Positions 16,426-24,984 of a stretch of 31,739 bases of DNA are shown piece after piece (within the stretch, counting starts at the first letter, position 1; each line of letters opens with the position of its first letter). Both the position numbers and the translations under genes were made by a program. The notes beneath the pieces are model-generated. The model saw nothing but the letters and a program-made list of their open reading frames with translations, was not told the origin of the DNA and ran no database searches. The stretch comes from an uncultured Bacteroidia bacterium (GTDB lineage Bacteria > Bacteroidota > Bacteroidia > Bacteroidales > UBA932): NCBI GenBank assembly GCA_902767465.1, contig CACXHM010000080.1:1-31739 (forward strand), read 5' to 3'.

Positions 16426-17154
16426 ATGGCGAATCTTCTCATAGAAGCAGGAAATACTGCCCTGAAAGCGGCTTGGGCTGAGGGAATGATCCTCGGCAAG
16501 ACTTTCCGTTACCAGGGCGAGAAAGTCATGGAGTTCATACTTTCCCTTACCGAAAAGGAAAAGCCGGAAGTGATGGCCGTGGTATCTGCCAAGCCCGTGA
16601 CTCAGGAAGAAGAACAGATCCTCCGTGGCGAATGCCGTCATTTGATGATACTGGACCATCTCCACACAGATATTCTCCAGCGCTATGACCTGCCGGATTA
16701 TCTCTCCTATGACAGGGCGGCTTCGCTGCTTGCCGTGAGGCATCTTTTCAAAGGGAAGCCGTGTATTGTATTCGATTTTGGCACGACGCTTACTATAGAT
16801 ATAACCGGCGAGGACGGACAGTACCGCGGAGGAAATGTATCTCCCGGGTGCCTCACCCGTTTTAAATCGCTGAATCGCTATTCCAAGTCACTGCCGCTGC
16901 GGAATATTCCATCCAGAATCGCCCGCGAAGGCAATTCACTGGACAGTTCGATAGAGTCCGGAGTTATTTCGGGCATAATGTTTGAAATCGAAGGGTATAT
17001 ACGTCTCCATCCTTCACACGTGGTAGTGTTTACGGGGGGCGACGCAACATATTTTGCCAAGCGCATGAAACAGTCCCTGTTCATTGTGAGCAATCTGGTA
17101 CAAGTTGGCCTGGCACTTATAACCGACGACTATGTTGAAAAAAATATCTGGTAG
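16426..17154 (+). CDS. coaX: Type III pantothenate kinase CoaX
   Basis: Phosphorylates pantothenate in the first step of coenzyme A synthesis. From MANLLIEAGNTALKAAW the protein is 242 aa, the family length. Motifs are the phosphate-binding motif EAGNTALK (residues 7-14, family DxGNTxxK), YDRAASLLA (family GxDR), FDFGTTLTIDI (family DxGTAxTxD) and GGNVSPGC (family GGxIxPG). The first-motif Asp is replaced by Glu (E7), and the residue two before the DR pair is Ser, not Gly, so it is a divergent member. The upstream in-frame start at 16393 is rejected because the promoter lies between. It overlaps the following outer-membrane gene by 23 nt. Confidence 0.85.
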   Translation: MANLLIEAGNTALKAAWAEGMILGKTFRYQGEKVMEFILSLTEKEKPEVMAVVSAKPVTQEEEQILRGECRHLMILDHLHTDILQRYDLPDYLSYDRAASLLAVRHLFKGKPCIVFDFGTTLTIDITGEDGQYRGGNVSPGCLTRFKSLNRYSKSLPLRNIPSRIAREGNSLDSSIESGVISGIMFEIEGYIRLHPSHVVVFTGGDATYFAKRMKQSLFIVSNLVQVGLALITDDYVEKNIW

Positions 17155-18484
17155 TGTTATTCTCCTTGCGGCAATGCTGCTTCCCGGCGCAAAATCTTTT
17201 GCGCAGAGCGGGGAGTACGTTTCTTATACCCCGTACTCCATCTTCGGAATCGGGAATCTCGAGCAGCAGGGCAGTCCATACAATATAGGTATGGGCGGAG
17301 TGGGAATAGCTTCGCGTAACAACCGCTACCTGAATCTGCGTAACCCTGCGGCCATCACTGCACGTGATACGCTTTCGGTAATGATGGATTTCTCGGTGAA
17401 GAACAACAATACGGTTTTCAGCCAGAATTCTGCCACGGGGCGTGTCAATTCTGCAAATAACAGTACAAATATCGGATCCATGGCCTTTGCTTTTCCTATT
17501 TGGAGAAGCCTCACATCTGCTGTTGGCATAACCCCGTACTCATCGGGAGGTTACAGCTATCGCACCAAAGAAACGGATCCTGAAATAATAGGCAGGATAG
17601 GCAATATAAGTTACTACGATTACGGGCAGGGCAGTTTTTACAAACTGTTTGCAGCTGTAGCGGGTAATCCCGTAAAAAACCTTGCGATAGGGGCCGAAGG
17701 GGGCTTTATTTTCGGAAACTATGACAAATACTTCACTCAGGTTTTTACGAAAACTGGTGTAAACAGCGCGCAGGACAGCTATAAACTTCACTTGAACAGT
17801 TGGACCGCCAAATTCGGGGCTCAGTATGAAAGGCCGGTCGGAAAGAAGACTAAATTGGGGATAGGCGTAACTTATGCCCTGGGCACAAGGCTGAACGGCA
17901 CCATGATATATACCCATCAGTCGGCCGGTTCCGCCGAAACGGTGGACATTACTCCGGCCGATACTACATTTCTTGGATCGCTCAGCGCATCAAAATCGGT
18001 GCGTCTTGGCAGTGAACTTGGGTTGGGAATTAGTCTTAACCGGGATGAAAAACTCAGGTTGGAACTGGACTGCCTCCTTTCAGACTGGAGAAGCACAAGG
18101 ATAGACAAAACGCCCGGGTTTGCCATTTCCGACAGCGACAATAGTTTCACTGCCGGATTATGCGGAAGCCTCCGTGCCGGTATAGAATATACCCCCGACA
18201 GATATAGCATCAGGAGCAGGATAAAAAGAGCTTCCTACCGTGTCGGAACATATTATAACAATGAATACTATAAGGTTGCAGGCAACGAAATCAACAGTTT
18301 CGGCATCACTTTTGGTACAACCATTCCTGTATACGTCAAGGGTTTGATGAACGGCGTAAACATTGGAGCCGACCTTGGACAGAGGGGCTCGCTTTCCGGA
18401 GGACTTGTCAGGGAAAGATACTTCCGCCTGAGCGTAGGGGTCAACCTGCACGATGTGTGGTTCATTAAACCAAGATATGAATAG
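17132..18484 (+). CDS. Outer-membrane beta-barrel protein
   Basis: A 450-aa protein with a clear signal peptide (MLKKISGSVILLAAMLLPGAKSFAQ, cleavage about residue 25). Many alternating aromatic/polar beta strands follow and end in an aromatic-rich terminus, consistent with an outer-membrane barrel. YTPYSIFGIGNLEQQGSPYNIGMGG and LNLRNPAAIT resemble the start of FadL/PorV-like Bacteroidota barrel proteins. Its substrate is not evident. It overlaps coaX by 23 nt and sits 16 nt before the TPR gene, so the coaX-barrel-TPR-lptC set is probably one transcript. I recall a similar coaX-barrel-TPR-LptC order in other Bacteroidales, which points to an envelope assembly role. Confidence 0.8.
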   Translation: MLKKISGSVILLAAMLLPGAKSFAQSGEYVSYTPYSIFGIGNLEQQGSPYNIGMGGVGIASRNNRYLNLRNPAAITARDTLSVMMDFSVKNNNTVFSQNSATGRVNSANNSTNIGSMAFAFPIWRSLTSAVGITPYSSGGYSYRTKETDPEIIGRIGNISYYDYGQGSFYKLFAAVAGNPVKNLAIGAEGGFIFGNYDKYFTQVFTKTGVNSAQDSYKLHLNSWTAKFGAQYERPVGKKTKLGIGVTYALGTRLNGTMIYTHQSAGSAETVDITPADTTFLGSLSASKSVRLGSELGLGISLNRDEKLRLELDCLLSDWRSTRIDKTPGFAISDSDNSFTAGLCGSLRAGIEYTPDRYSIRSRIKRASYRVGTYYNNEYYKVAGNEINSFGITFGTTIPVYVKGLMNGVNIGADLGQRGSLSGGLVRERYFRLSVGVNLHDVWFIKPRYE

Positions 18485-18500
18485 TTATTTGAAAAGAGAT

Positions 18501-19826
18501 ATGAAAAAGTTAGTTGTAGCAATTTTTGCCATGACAATGGCATTTGGAGGATTCACTTCCCGTGCACAGGGAAAGTGGGGTGCTGACAGTGCGAACTGCA
18601 TTAAGTATCTTTCATTCTATGAGGACTCCTACAAAGCAAAAGATTTCGATAACGCCACAGTCAATTGGCGCAAGGTATACGTTACCTGCCCTAAGGGAGT
18701 CAGGCAGACCGTTTTTACGAACGGTACTGAACTGATGCGCAAACTTATCAATAAGAACAAAGGAAACATTGTTTACAGGCAGGCCCTTTTGGATACCCTC
18801 ATGACCCTTCATGAGGAGCGCGCTCACTTCTTCCCCAAATATGCGGTTTCCGCCCTCAACAACAAGGGAGTAGATATCGTAAACTACAATATGGGTAACG
18901 AAAAGGCTGTTTATGAAGGACTTAATGATATCATTTCCCGTAACGCCGAAAAGACAAAGACCAGCCTCTTCATCCAGAACTTGAATGCTGCCATCAAGCT
19001 TTATGAAAAAGGTGTGGTTTCAGCCGAAGATGTGATAAATGTATATGAGCGGAATGCAGAACTGATTGATAAGGCCCCTGCAAAGTCCGGCGTGATGGCC
19101 GAGCAGAACCAGAAGGTCAAGACAGACCTGGAGAGCCTTTTCATTACCAGCAAGGTGGCAAGCTGCGAGGATCTCGTAGCTCTCTTTACTCCCAGGTATG
19201 AGGCCGGAACCGAAGATCTCGCTCTTGTGTCGAATATCGTGAAGATACTCAGCATAACCGAGGACTGCCAGGACAACGATCTGTTCCTGAACGCGGTTAC
19301 ATCGATGTATAAACTTGATCCGTCTTATAATTCGGCATACTACCTTTATAAACTGAACGCTTCGAGGGGAGACCTTGACAAGGCTCTCAAATATATCGAC
19401 GAGGCCATTGCTTATGAGACTTCCGATGCTGCTACCGATGCCGCCTATAACTTCGAGGCTGCTACCCAGTGTTTCCGCAACGGAAAACTTGCGAAGGCGT
19501 ATAATTATGCATCCGCCGCTGCCGGTCTTGACGAAGGATTTGCCGGAAAGGCATATTTCCTCATGGGACAAATATGGGGTGCAACCTCCTGCGGGGGCGA
19601 CGAAATCGAGAAACGCGCCCACTACTGGGTGGCTGTTGACTATCTCAACAAGGCAAAGAACGCCGATCCGACCCTTGCTGATGATGCCAACAGGAGCATC
19701 GCTTCCTTCAGTGTTTACTTCCCTGAAACTGCAGAGGCCTTTATGTATAACGTAGAAAACGGTCAGAGTTACAGGGTCGTCTGCAACGGCATGCAGGCCA
19801 TGACAACCGTAAGGACAAGGAAATAG
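18501..19826 (+). CDS. Secreted tetratricopeptide-like repeat protein
   Basis: From MKKLVVAIFAMTMAFGGFTSRAQ (18501) the protein is 441 aa with a signal peptide cut near residue 23. The mature part is helical. TPR-like units are visible in the second half, for example SAYYLYKLNASRGDLDKALKYIDEAI, AYNFEAATQCFRNGKLAKAYNYASAAA and GKAYFLMGQIWGA. An earlier in-frame Met at 18453 is rejected because it lies in the upstream gene and would bury the signal peptide. Periplasmic location is inferred. It stands between an outer-membrane barrel and LptC, suggesting a scaffold role in envelope assembly, but no partner can be read from the sequence. Confidence 0.82.
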   Translation: MKKLVVAIFAMTMAFGGFTSRAQGKWGADSANCIKYLSFYEDSYKAKDFDNATVNWRKVYVTCPKGVRQTVFTNGTELMRKLINKNKGNIVYRQALLDTLMTLHEERAHFFPKYAVSALNNKGVDIVNYNMGNEKAVYEGLNDIISRNAEKTKTSLFIQNLNAAIKLYEKGVVSAEDVINVYERNAELIDKAPAKSGVMAEQNQKVKTDLESLFITSKVASCEDLVALFTPRYEAGTEDLALVSNIVKILSITEDCQDNDLFLNAVTSMYKLDPSYNSAYYLYKLNASRGDLDKALKYIDEAIAYETSDAATDAAYNFEAATQCFRNGKLAKAYNYASAAAGLDEGFAGKAYFLMGQIWGATSCGGDEIEKRAHYWVAVDYLNKAKNADPTLADDANRSIASFSVYFPETAEAFMYNVENGQSYRVVCNGMQAMTTVRTRK

Positions 19827-19828
19827 AG

Positions 19829-20479
19829 GTGAAACCGGCGCGGACTCTTACCGGAATGATTATACGGATAGCAAGCGTGGCTGCGCTTGCTATCCTTGTT
19901 GTTTCCTGCAAGAACAAGATGGGCCGTGCTGATGATCTTGACCTCGCTCAGGCTCCTGTCCAGACGGTGGAGAACATGTTTGCCGTGCAGACGCGAAACG
20001 GACGCGTACTCATGAGGGTAGAGTCTTCGCTCATGGAGCGCTATGACAACGATACGCTTACCTTCGAGAGTTTCCCGAAGGGAATAGCCATCTACGGTTA
20101 TGACGACGAGGGGCTGCTGGAAACGGTGATCGTCTCCGATGACGGACGGCACGTGCTCAAGAAAAAACGCCCCGGCAGGGATCAGGAAGAGATCTGGGAA
20201 GCATTCGGGAACGTTGTAATCCATAATGTGCTCAAGCAGGAGACTATGGAAACAGACACTCTCTACTGGAACCAGATGAAGAGTGAGATCTATACCGACT
20301 GCTACGTTAAAATGTATTCTCCGCAGGGATTCCTGCAGGGGTATGGCATGCGATCGGACGACCATGCCCGCAATGCCATACTGTTGGAACCGTTCAATGG
20401 TTACGGATACACTGTACAGGACAGCACTTCAGTTGTGATTGATTCCGTGAATTTTATAGGTCCCCTGCTCAAAAAATAA
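19829..20479 (+). CDS. lptC: LPS export protein LptC (lipoprotein form)
   Basis: A periplasmic bridge protein that takes lipopolysaccharide from LptBFG to LptA. The protein is 216 aa starting at GTG 19829, with an alternative ATG at 19856 directly before the hydrophobic segment. The lipobox is AILVVSC with Cys27, so it is predicted to be lipidated. The mature part has beta-jellyroll features of the LptC/OstA type: GIAIYGYDDEGLLETVIVSDDGR, WEAFGNVVIHN and ETDTLYWNQMKSEIYTD. It begins 2 nt after the TPR stop. A perfect 12-bp hairpin with a T-rich tail overlaps the signal-peptide codons. Confidence 0.87.
   Translation: MKPARTLTGMIIRIASVAALAILVVSCKNKMGRADDLDLAQAPVQTVENMFAVQTRNGRVLMRVESSLMERYDNDTLTFESFPKGIAIYGYDDEGLLETVIVSDDGRHVLKKKRPGRDQEEIWEAFGNVVIHNVLKQETMETDTLYWNQMKSEIYTDCYVKMYSPQGFLQGYGMRSDDHARNAILLEPFNGYGYTVQDSTSVVIDSVNFIGPLLKK
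19866..19895 (+). terminator. Strong hairpin inside the start of lptC (possible attenuator)
   Basis: GGATAGCAAGCG (19866-19877) and CGCTTGCTATCC (19884-19895) pair perfectly over 12 bp around a 6-nt loop, followed by TTGTTGTTTCC. The position is 37-66 nt into lptC, in codons for the signal peptide. The shape is that of an intrinsic terminator with an imperfect U-tract. A regulatory role is inference. Confidence 0.4.
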
Positions 20480-20490
20480 GATAAAATTAC

Positions 20491-20498
20491 TACCTTTG
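20491..20498 (+). promoter_or_regulatory. -7 promoter element for the PpiD-like gene
   Basis: TACCTTTG fits TAnnTTTG and lies in the 58-bp gap after lptC, 39 nt before the ATG at 20538. No -33 TTG is visible at the expected spacing. Confidence 0.5.
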
Positions 20499-20537
20499 CA
20501 GGCTTATTTGAATTATTGATTAAAAGTTACATACAAA

Positions 20538-22628
20538 ATGGCGGTACTTGAAAAAATACGCGTAAAGTTCGGTCTGGCGATTTCTATCATCATCGCCCTG
20601 GCCCTTTTGTCTTTTATAATCGACCCCGGCACGCTTGAGTCGGCCCTGCACTCCATGTCGAGCAAATATGATGTCGGAAGCATTGCCGGAAAATCCATTG
20701 CCTATACCGATTTCCTTGAAGACATCGAAAGGTATAAAGTTATCAATGAGGTTGTTACCGGAAGCAGCGTGCAGAATGAGCAATCCCAGCAACAGGTGCG
20801 TGATGCCGCATGGCAGGAACTGGTTGACAGGTATATGTTCGTGAAGAACGCCAAGGCTGCGGGGATAGCTGTAGGCGAGGCCGAAATGGTAGATCTTACT
20901 ACCGGAGACAATCCTTCTCCCGTGATCGCCGGCAATTATGCGTTCCTGGGCGATAACGGAAGTTTCTCTCCCGACAAGGTGGTTGAATTCGTCCAGGCTG
21001 TTCCCGGTGACGAATCCGGTCGTCTGCGTACATATTGGAACTATCTGCAGAACACTGTTTATACCCAGCAGTTCTACGCAAAATATGGTGCCCTTTTTAC
21101 TGCGGCAACATATCAAAACGCGCTTGAGAAAGAACTCAATATTGCCGGCAACAATACTACTGCCAATGTTGATTATGTACAGGTGATGCATCCTTTCGCA
21201 CAGGACAGCACCATTGCCGTTTCTGCCTCCGAAATCAAGAAGTACTACAAGGAGCATCAGGATTTCTACGAGCAGAAAGCCGGCCGCGACATAGAATACG
21301 TGGTATTTGAGGTTAAGCCTTCCGCCGAGGACATTTCCTTTACCAACGACCAGTTTGCAGAGGCATATTCACAATTTGCCGATGCCGACAACCTCAAGTC
21401 TTTCCTTCTTAAGAATTCCGATCGCCAGCTCGACAATCACTGGTATAAGGCTGGTGAACTGAATAGCATAAACTCCGAAATCAACAATTTCGTTTTCGAA
21501 GGAAAAGGCTCGGTTTCTCCCGTCATTTCAAGCGGTGACACTTTCTATGCCGTTCGCGTACTCGACACCAAGCCTGTCTCTGACTCGGTTTATGTCAAAC
21601 ATATCCTTCTTCAGGGTGCCGATGCCAAGACGAAGGCTGACAGCCTTGCCGGTGTGATCCGCAAAGGTGGCAGTTTCAGCAGCCTCGTTGCAGAATTCTC
21701 TGCAGACCAGAATTCCGCCGCCGACGGCGAACTTGGAAATATCGGCTGGATGACCCAGACCTATATCATCCCCGGTTTCGAAAGCGTCATTACTGCTCCC
21801 GTAGGACAGCCGCAGGTCATCAGGACCCAGTATGGTACCCATGTGGTAGTGGTTACAAAGAAGACCGCTCCCGTGGTTAAGAAGCAGGTAGCCATCCTGG
21901 AAAAGACGGCCGTTGCCGGAAAGGAGACCACCAACAATGTGTATGCACAGGCCAACAGATTCTCCACCATCGCCGGTCACTCTTCTGCCGGGTATGATGC
22001 TGCAGTGGATTCCCTCGGAGTCTATTCACACAAACAGAGCATCACCGAGGCTACTTCTTCCTATGGTTCCATCGATCAGGCCAAGGAACTTACTCGCTGG
22101 GCTTTTGATTCCAAGGCCGGAAAGGTTTCCAACATCATTACCGTAAACAACAAGTATTTCTTTGTTGCAAAAGTAAATGATGTCCATAAAGAGGGCTTCA
22201 AGCCTCTCAATGAAGTATCCGAAGGAATCAGGAGCCAGCTCTATTCCGAGAAGCTTGCCAAGAAGTGCAAGGAAGAGATTGCTGCAAAAATTGCGGGTCT
22301 GAACACCATTCAGGAGGTAGCTGACGCCCTTGGAGAAAGCGTTACAAGCGAGGCTTCCCTCAGTCTTGCTCCCATGGGTTCGCGCAGTGTTGATCCCGCT
22401 CTTATCGGTGCTGTGTCTGTCGCGGAAGACGGAAAGCTTTGCGGTCCTGTCGCCGGTTCGTTCAGCACTTATGTATTCGTGGTCAATTCCCGCGAGAAAG
22501 GCAGCTTCTACACTGAGGACGATGCCGACATGTTCGCACAGCGCGCTGCGCAATATGCTTCGCAGCTCATCATTCCTTCGATGAGTGCAAACGGAGTTGT
22601 AAAGGATAACAGGGCGAGATTCTTCTAG
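20538..22628 (+). CDS. PpiD/SurA-type periplasmic peptidyl-prolyl isomerase chaperone
   Basis: The protein is 696 aa. A single N-terminal membrane anchor covers about residues 12-30 (GLAISIIIALALLSFII). A SurA_N-like helical chaperone region follows (AGKSIAYTDFLEDIERYK onwards). The parvulin domain spans about 351-433 (VYVKHILLQGADAKTKADSLA ... GGSFSSLVAEFSADQNSAADGELG ... GTHVVVVTK). A second, less conserved periplasmic module contains SITEATSSYGSIDQAKEL and the segment KAGKVSNIITVNNKYFFVAKV. This layout matches PpiD, which folds outer-membrane proteins from the inner-membrane surface. It follows the lptC run with its own promoter. The stop codon overlaps the convergent mgtC stop within CTAG. 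Confidence 0.9.
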   Translation: MAVLEKIRVKFGLAISIIIALALLSFIIDPGTLESALHSMSSKYDVGSIAGKSIAYTDFLEDIERYKVINEVVTGSSVQNEQSQQQVRDAAWQELVDRYMFVKNAKAAGIAVGEAEMVDLTTGDNPSPVIAGNYAFLGDNGSFSPDKVVEFVQAVPGDESGRLRTYWNYLQNTVYTQQFYAKYGALFTAATYQNALEKELNIAGNNTTANVDYVQVMHPFAQDSTIAVSASEIKKYYKEHQDFYEQKAGRDIEYVVFEVKPSAEDISFTNDQFAEAYSQFADADNLKSFLLKNSDRQLDNHWYKAGELNSINSEINNFVFEGKGSVSPVISSGDTFYAVRVLDTKPVSDSVYVKHILLQGADAKTKADSLAGVIRKGGSFSSLVAEFSADQNSAADGELGNIGWMTQTYIIPGFESVITAPVGQPQVIRTQYGTHVVVVTKKTAPVVKKQVAILEKTAVAGKETTNNVYAQANRFSTIAGHSSAGYDAAVDSLGVYSHKQSITEATSSYGSIDQAKELTRWAFDSKAGKVSNIITVNNKYFFVAKVNDVHKEGFKPLNEVSEGIRSQLYSEKLAKKCKEEIAAKIAGLNTIQEVADALGESVTSEASLSLAPMGSRSVDPALIGAVSVAEDGKLCGPVAGSFSTYVFVVNSREKGSFYTEDDADMFAQRAAQYASQLIIPSMSANGVVKDNRARFF

Positions 22629-23245
22629 GAAATCTCCACCTTCAGACCTTTTGAAAATGAAAGGACTGTGTCTACGGTTGTGGCATAGTCCTTTTGCTTT
22701 ATTTTCAGTTCAAAGACAGCCACCCCACTAGTGAGCGTGAACGTTTCTATTTCGGCGCCTTTCTTTTTAAGGGTCGTCATGATTGACAGAAGTTCCTCGT
22801 TGGTAACAGGAGAAAGTGTGATGGAGAGTTCTTTGAATCCATGAGTGCGCGTGATGAAATGCATTGTCTCCAGCACCAGAATGGTCATCATCGCAGCAGC
22901 AATGGCTACGGAATACATCTGCGAACCGCAGGCGAGCCCTATTGCCGCTGCAACCCAAAGGCCAGCAGCCGTGGTTACTCCCCGTACGGCATTCTTTTGG
23001 AAGATTATTACTCCGGCTCCAATGAAACCGATGCCGGATACCACCTGTGCAGCAACGCGTGCGGCATCAAAGCGTCCCTCAAAGGCATATTGAGAAATAA
23101 TCATGAAAAGGGCACTTCCAAGGGCTACGATAAAGTGCGTGCGTACCCCGGCTTCCTTTGCCCTGAACTCGCGCTCAAAACCGATCAGACCACCTAAAAG
23201 TCCGGCGGCAAAAATCCTTAATATAAAGTTCCATTCGATAGTCAT
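22625..23245 (-). CDS. MgtC/SapB-family inner-membrane protein
   Basis: The protein is 206 aa. The N-terminal half has about four membrane helices with the family signature LLGGLIGFEREFRAKEAGVRTHFIVALGSAL, then GIGFIGAGVIIFQKN and VRGVTTAAGLWVAAAIGLACG. The C-terminal cytosolic domain (about 140-206) is ACT-like (ELSITLSPVTNEELLSIMTTLKKKG). MgtC proteins affect Mg2+ homeostasis and ATP synthase activity in some bacteria; most Bacteroidota members are uncharacterised. The start is supported by the family N-terminus, although the -7 element TATCTTTG ends only 4 nt upstream, which implies a leaderless transcript. Confidence 0.9.
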   Translation of the reverse strand: MTIEWNFILRIFAAGLLGGLIGFEREFRAKEAGVRTHFIVALGSALFMIISQYAFEGRFDAARVAAQVVSGIGFIGAGVIIFQKNAVRGVTTAAGLWVAAAIGLACGSQMYSVAIAAAMMTILVLETMHFITRTHGFKELSITLSPVTNEELLSIMTTLKKKGAEIETFTLTSGVAVFELKIKQKDYATTVDTVLSFSKGLKVEIS

Positions 23246-23249
23246 TGTG

Positions 23250-23257
23250 CAAAGATA
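23250..23257 (-). promoter_or_regulatory. mgtC-family gene -7 promoter element
   Basis: TATCTTTG on the minus strand fits TAnnTTTG and ends 4 nt before the ATG at 23245. Transcription would then begin at or next to the start codon. Confidence 0.5.
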
Positions 23258-23267
23258 ACAGGAATTA

Positions 23268-23744
23268 TTATTTCCAGTTTTTGTATGGGTTCTTCATCAA
23301 CATGGAGTTGTAGTACTTGGGATCTCCCGTAACCTCCTCGCCGAGCCAAGAGGGCTTGTCGAAAGGTTCATTCTCATCGGAAAGTTCTACTTCTGCCACA
23401 ATAAGTCCGAGATTGTCGCCGTAGAACTCGTCCACTTCCCATGTATGAACACCATCGGTATTCTTTATCAGGTAACGGGTCTTGTCGATCACGCCGGGTT
23501 CCGCAAGGTTCATAAGGGCCTTGGCGTCCTCTGCCGCAATCTCTTTTTCCCACTCGAAGCGGGTTGCTCCGGAATCATTGCTTTTACCTTTCACGGTAAT
23601 GAATCCCCGGTCTTCCTTTATGCGAATGCGCACGGTACGTTCAGGAATGCTGGAAAGATACCCTTGGGTGATATGTACGGCCTTGAAAGCACAGGCTTTA
23701 AAATCGCCCTTAACCAGAAACTTCTTCTCAATTTCCTGTGACAT
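23268..23744 (-). CDS. CYTH-domain triphosphate-binding protein
   Basis: A 158-aa single-domain protein of the CYTH superfamily (class IV adenylate cyclase / thiamine triphosphatase / inorganic triphosphatase). The N-terminal EIEKKFLV carries the ExExK motif. Basic and acidic tunnel residues are visible in RTVRIRIKEDRGFITVKGK, EWEKEI, KTRY and WEVDEFYGDNLGLIVAEVEL. The last segment matches the bacterial NE1496/YgiF-like triphosphatase subgroup, so hydrolysis of tripolyphosphate is more likely than cyclase activity. It lies 18 nt after ychF and is probably co-transcribed with it. Confidence 0.9.
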   Translation of the reverse strand: MSQEIEKKFLVKGDFKACAFKAVHITQGYLSSIPERTVRIRIKEDRGFITVKGKSNDSGATRFEWEKEIAAEDAKALMNLAEPGVIDKTRYLIKNTDGVHTWEVDEFYGDNLGLIVAEVELSDENEPFDKPSWLGEEVTGDPKYYNSMLMKNPYKNWK

Positions 23745-23762
23745 AATGTGTTGCTGGAAGTA

Positions 23763-24866
23763 CTATACGTTAAAGAGGAAGTGCATTATATCTCCATCCT
23801 GAACAACGTATTCTTTCCCTTCGGTTGCGAGCTTTCCGGCGGCGCGGCAGGCAGCTTCGCTCTTGAGGTTTACGAAGTCCTCGTACTTTATGACCTCAGC
23901 GCGGATGAAGCCCTTCTCAAAATCGGTATGGATGACCCCTGCGGCTTTTGGTGCTTTGTCCCCTTTATGGATGGTCCAGGCACGGCATTCATCGGAGCCG
24001 GCGGTGAAGAAGGTTTGCAGTCCGAGCAGCCTGTATGCTCCCTGGATCAGACGGACGACTCCGGATTCTTCGAGTCCGAGTTCACCCAGGAACAGTTTTC
24101 TGTCCTCGTAATCTTCAATTTCCGCAATTTCGGATTCCGTGCGTGCCGCAATCACAAGGATTTCCGCATTCTCGTCCTTGACGGCTTCTCTGACGGCATC
24201 AACATATCTGTTCCCCTTGGCGGCAGATGCGTCGTCAACGTTGCAGATGTACATCACCGGTTTGTTGGTAAGGAGAAAAAGGTCGTGCGCTATCGCTGCT
24301 TCCTCCTCATTTTGAAGTTCAACGCTGCGGCAGGATTTTCCGCTCAGCAGTGCGTCCTTATATCTGGCAAGGAGTGCGGCAAGTTTCAGTGCGCTCTTAT
24401 CTCCCCCGGTCTTTCCGGCTTTCTCAGCTTTTGCAAGACGGGCTTCAACCGTCTCAAGGTCCTTTATCTGCAGTTCAAGGTCGACCACCTCCTTGTCCCT
24501 CACCGGATCCACGCTTCCGTCCACATGGACAATGTTGCCGTCATCGAAGCAGCGAAGCACATGCAGGATCGCGTCGCATTCGCGTATGTTTGCAAGAAAT
24601 TGGTTTCCAAGGCCTTCGCCACGACTTGCACCCTTAACCAAACCGGCGATATCTACTATATCCACCGTAGCCGGGATGGTGCGTTGAGGTTTGCATATTT
24701 CCGACAGGGTGTCGAGTCTCCGGTCCGGAACATTGGTGCTTCCAAGATTAGGTTCTATCGTACAAAAAGGGAAATTGGCGCTCTGTGCCTTTCCAGAACT
24801 CACACAGTTGAAAAGAGTGGACTTTCCCACATTGGGGAGTCCTACTATTCCACATTTCAGACTCAT
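23763..24866 (-). CDS. ychF: Redox-responsive ATPase/GTPase YchF (OLA1 homologue)
   Basis: A universally conserved Obg-family P-loop protein that binds ribosomes and prefers ATP. The protein is 367 aa. G1 GLPNVGKSTLFN lies at residues 8-19. The FPFCTIEPN switch I segment, G3 DIAGLVKGASRGEGLGNQFL and the altered G4 NVDD (instead of NKxD, as expected for this ATP-preferring family) are visible. The C-terminal TGS domain contains AWTIHKGDKAPKAAGVIHTDFEKGFIRAEVI and ends GDIMHFLFNV. It is the first gene of ychF-CYTH, with a promoter at 24891-24919. Confidence 0.97.
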   Translation of the reverse strand: MSLKCGIVGLPNVGKSTLFNCVSSGKAQSANFPFCTIEPNLGSTNVPDRRLDTLSEICKPQRTIPATVDIVDIAGLVKGASRGEGLGNQFLANIRECDAILHVLRCFDDGNIVHVDGSVDPVRDKEVVDLELQIKDLETVEARLAKAEKAGKTGGDKSALKLAALLARYKDALLSGKSCRSVELQNEEEAAIAHDLFLLTNKPVMYICNVDDASAAKGNRYVDAVREAVKDENAEILVIAARTESEIAEIEDYEDRKLFLGELGLEESGVVRLIQGAYRLLGLQTFFTAGSDECRAWTIHKGDKAPKAAGVIHTDFEKGFIRAEVIKYEDFVNLKSEAACRAAGKLATEGKEYVVQDGDIMHFLFNV

Positions 24867-24890
24867 TTTTTAATTTTTAATTTAAAGTCC

Positions 24891-24919
24891 AAAGGTACAG
24901 ATTTTTATCCATTCGCAAA
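24891..24919 (-). promoter_or_regulatory. ychF promoter with overlapping inverted repeat
   Basis: On the minus strand TTTG (24919-24916) is followed after 17 bp by TACCTTTG (24898-24891). The -33 part lies within the left arm of a perfect inverted repeat, TCGCAAAC (24913-24920) and GTTTGCGA (24931-24938) with a 10-nt spacer, which could be an operator. The gap also serves the divergent phosphatase-fold gene. Confidence 0.5.
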
Positions 24920-24984
24920 CACCAAAAAAGGTTTGCGATATAAAAACATTTTTAAGTTTCAGGGGGTATATTTCTGTTTACTGT

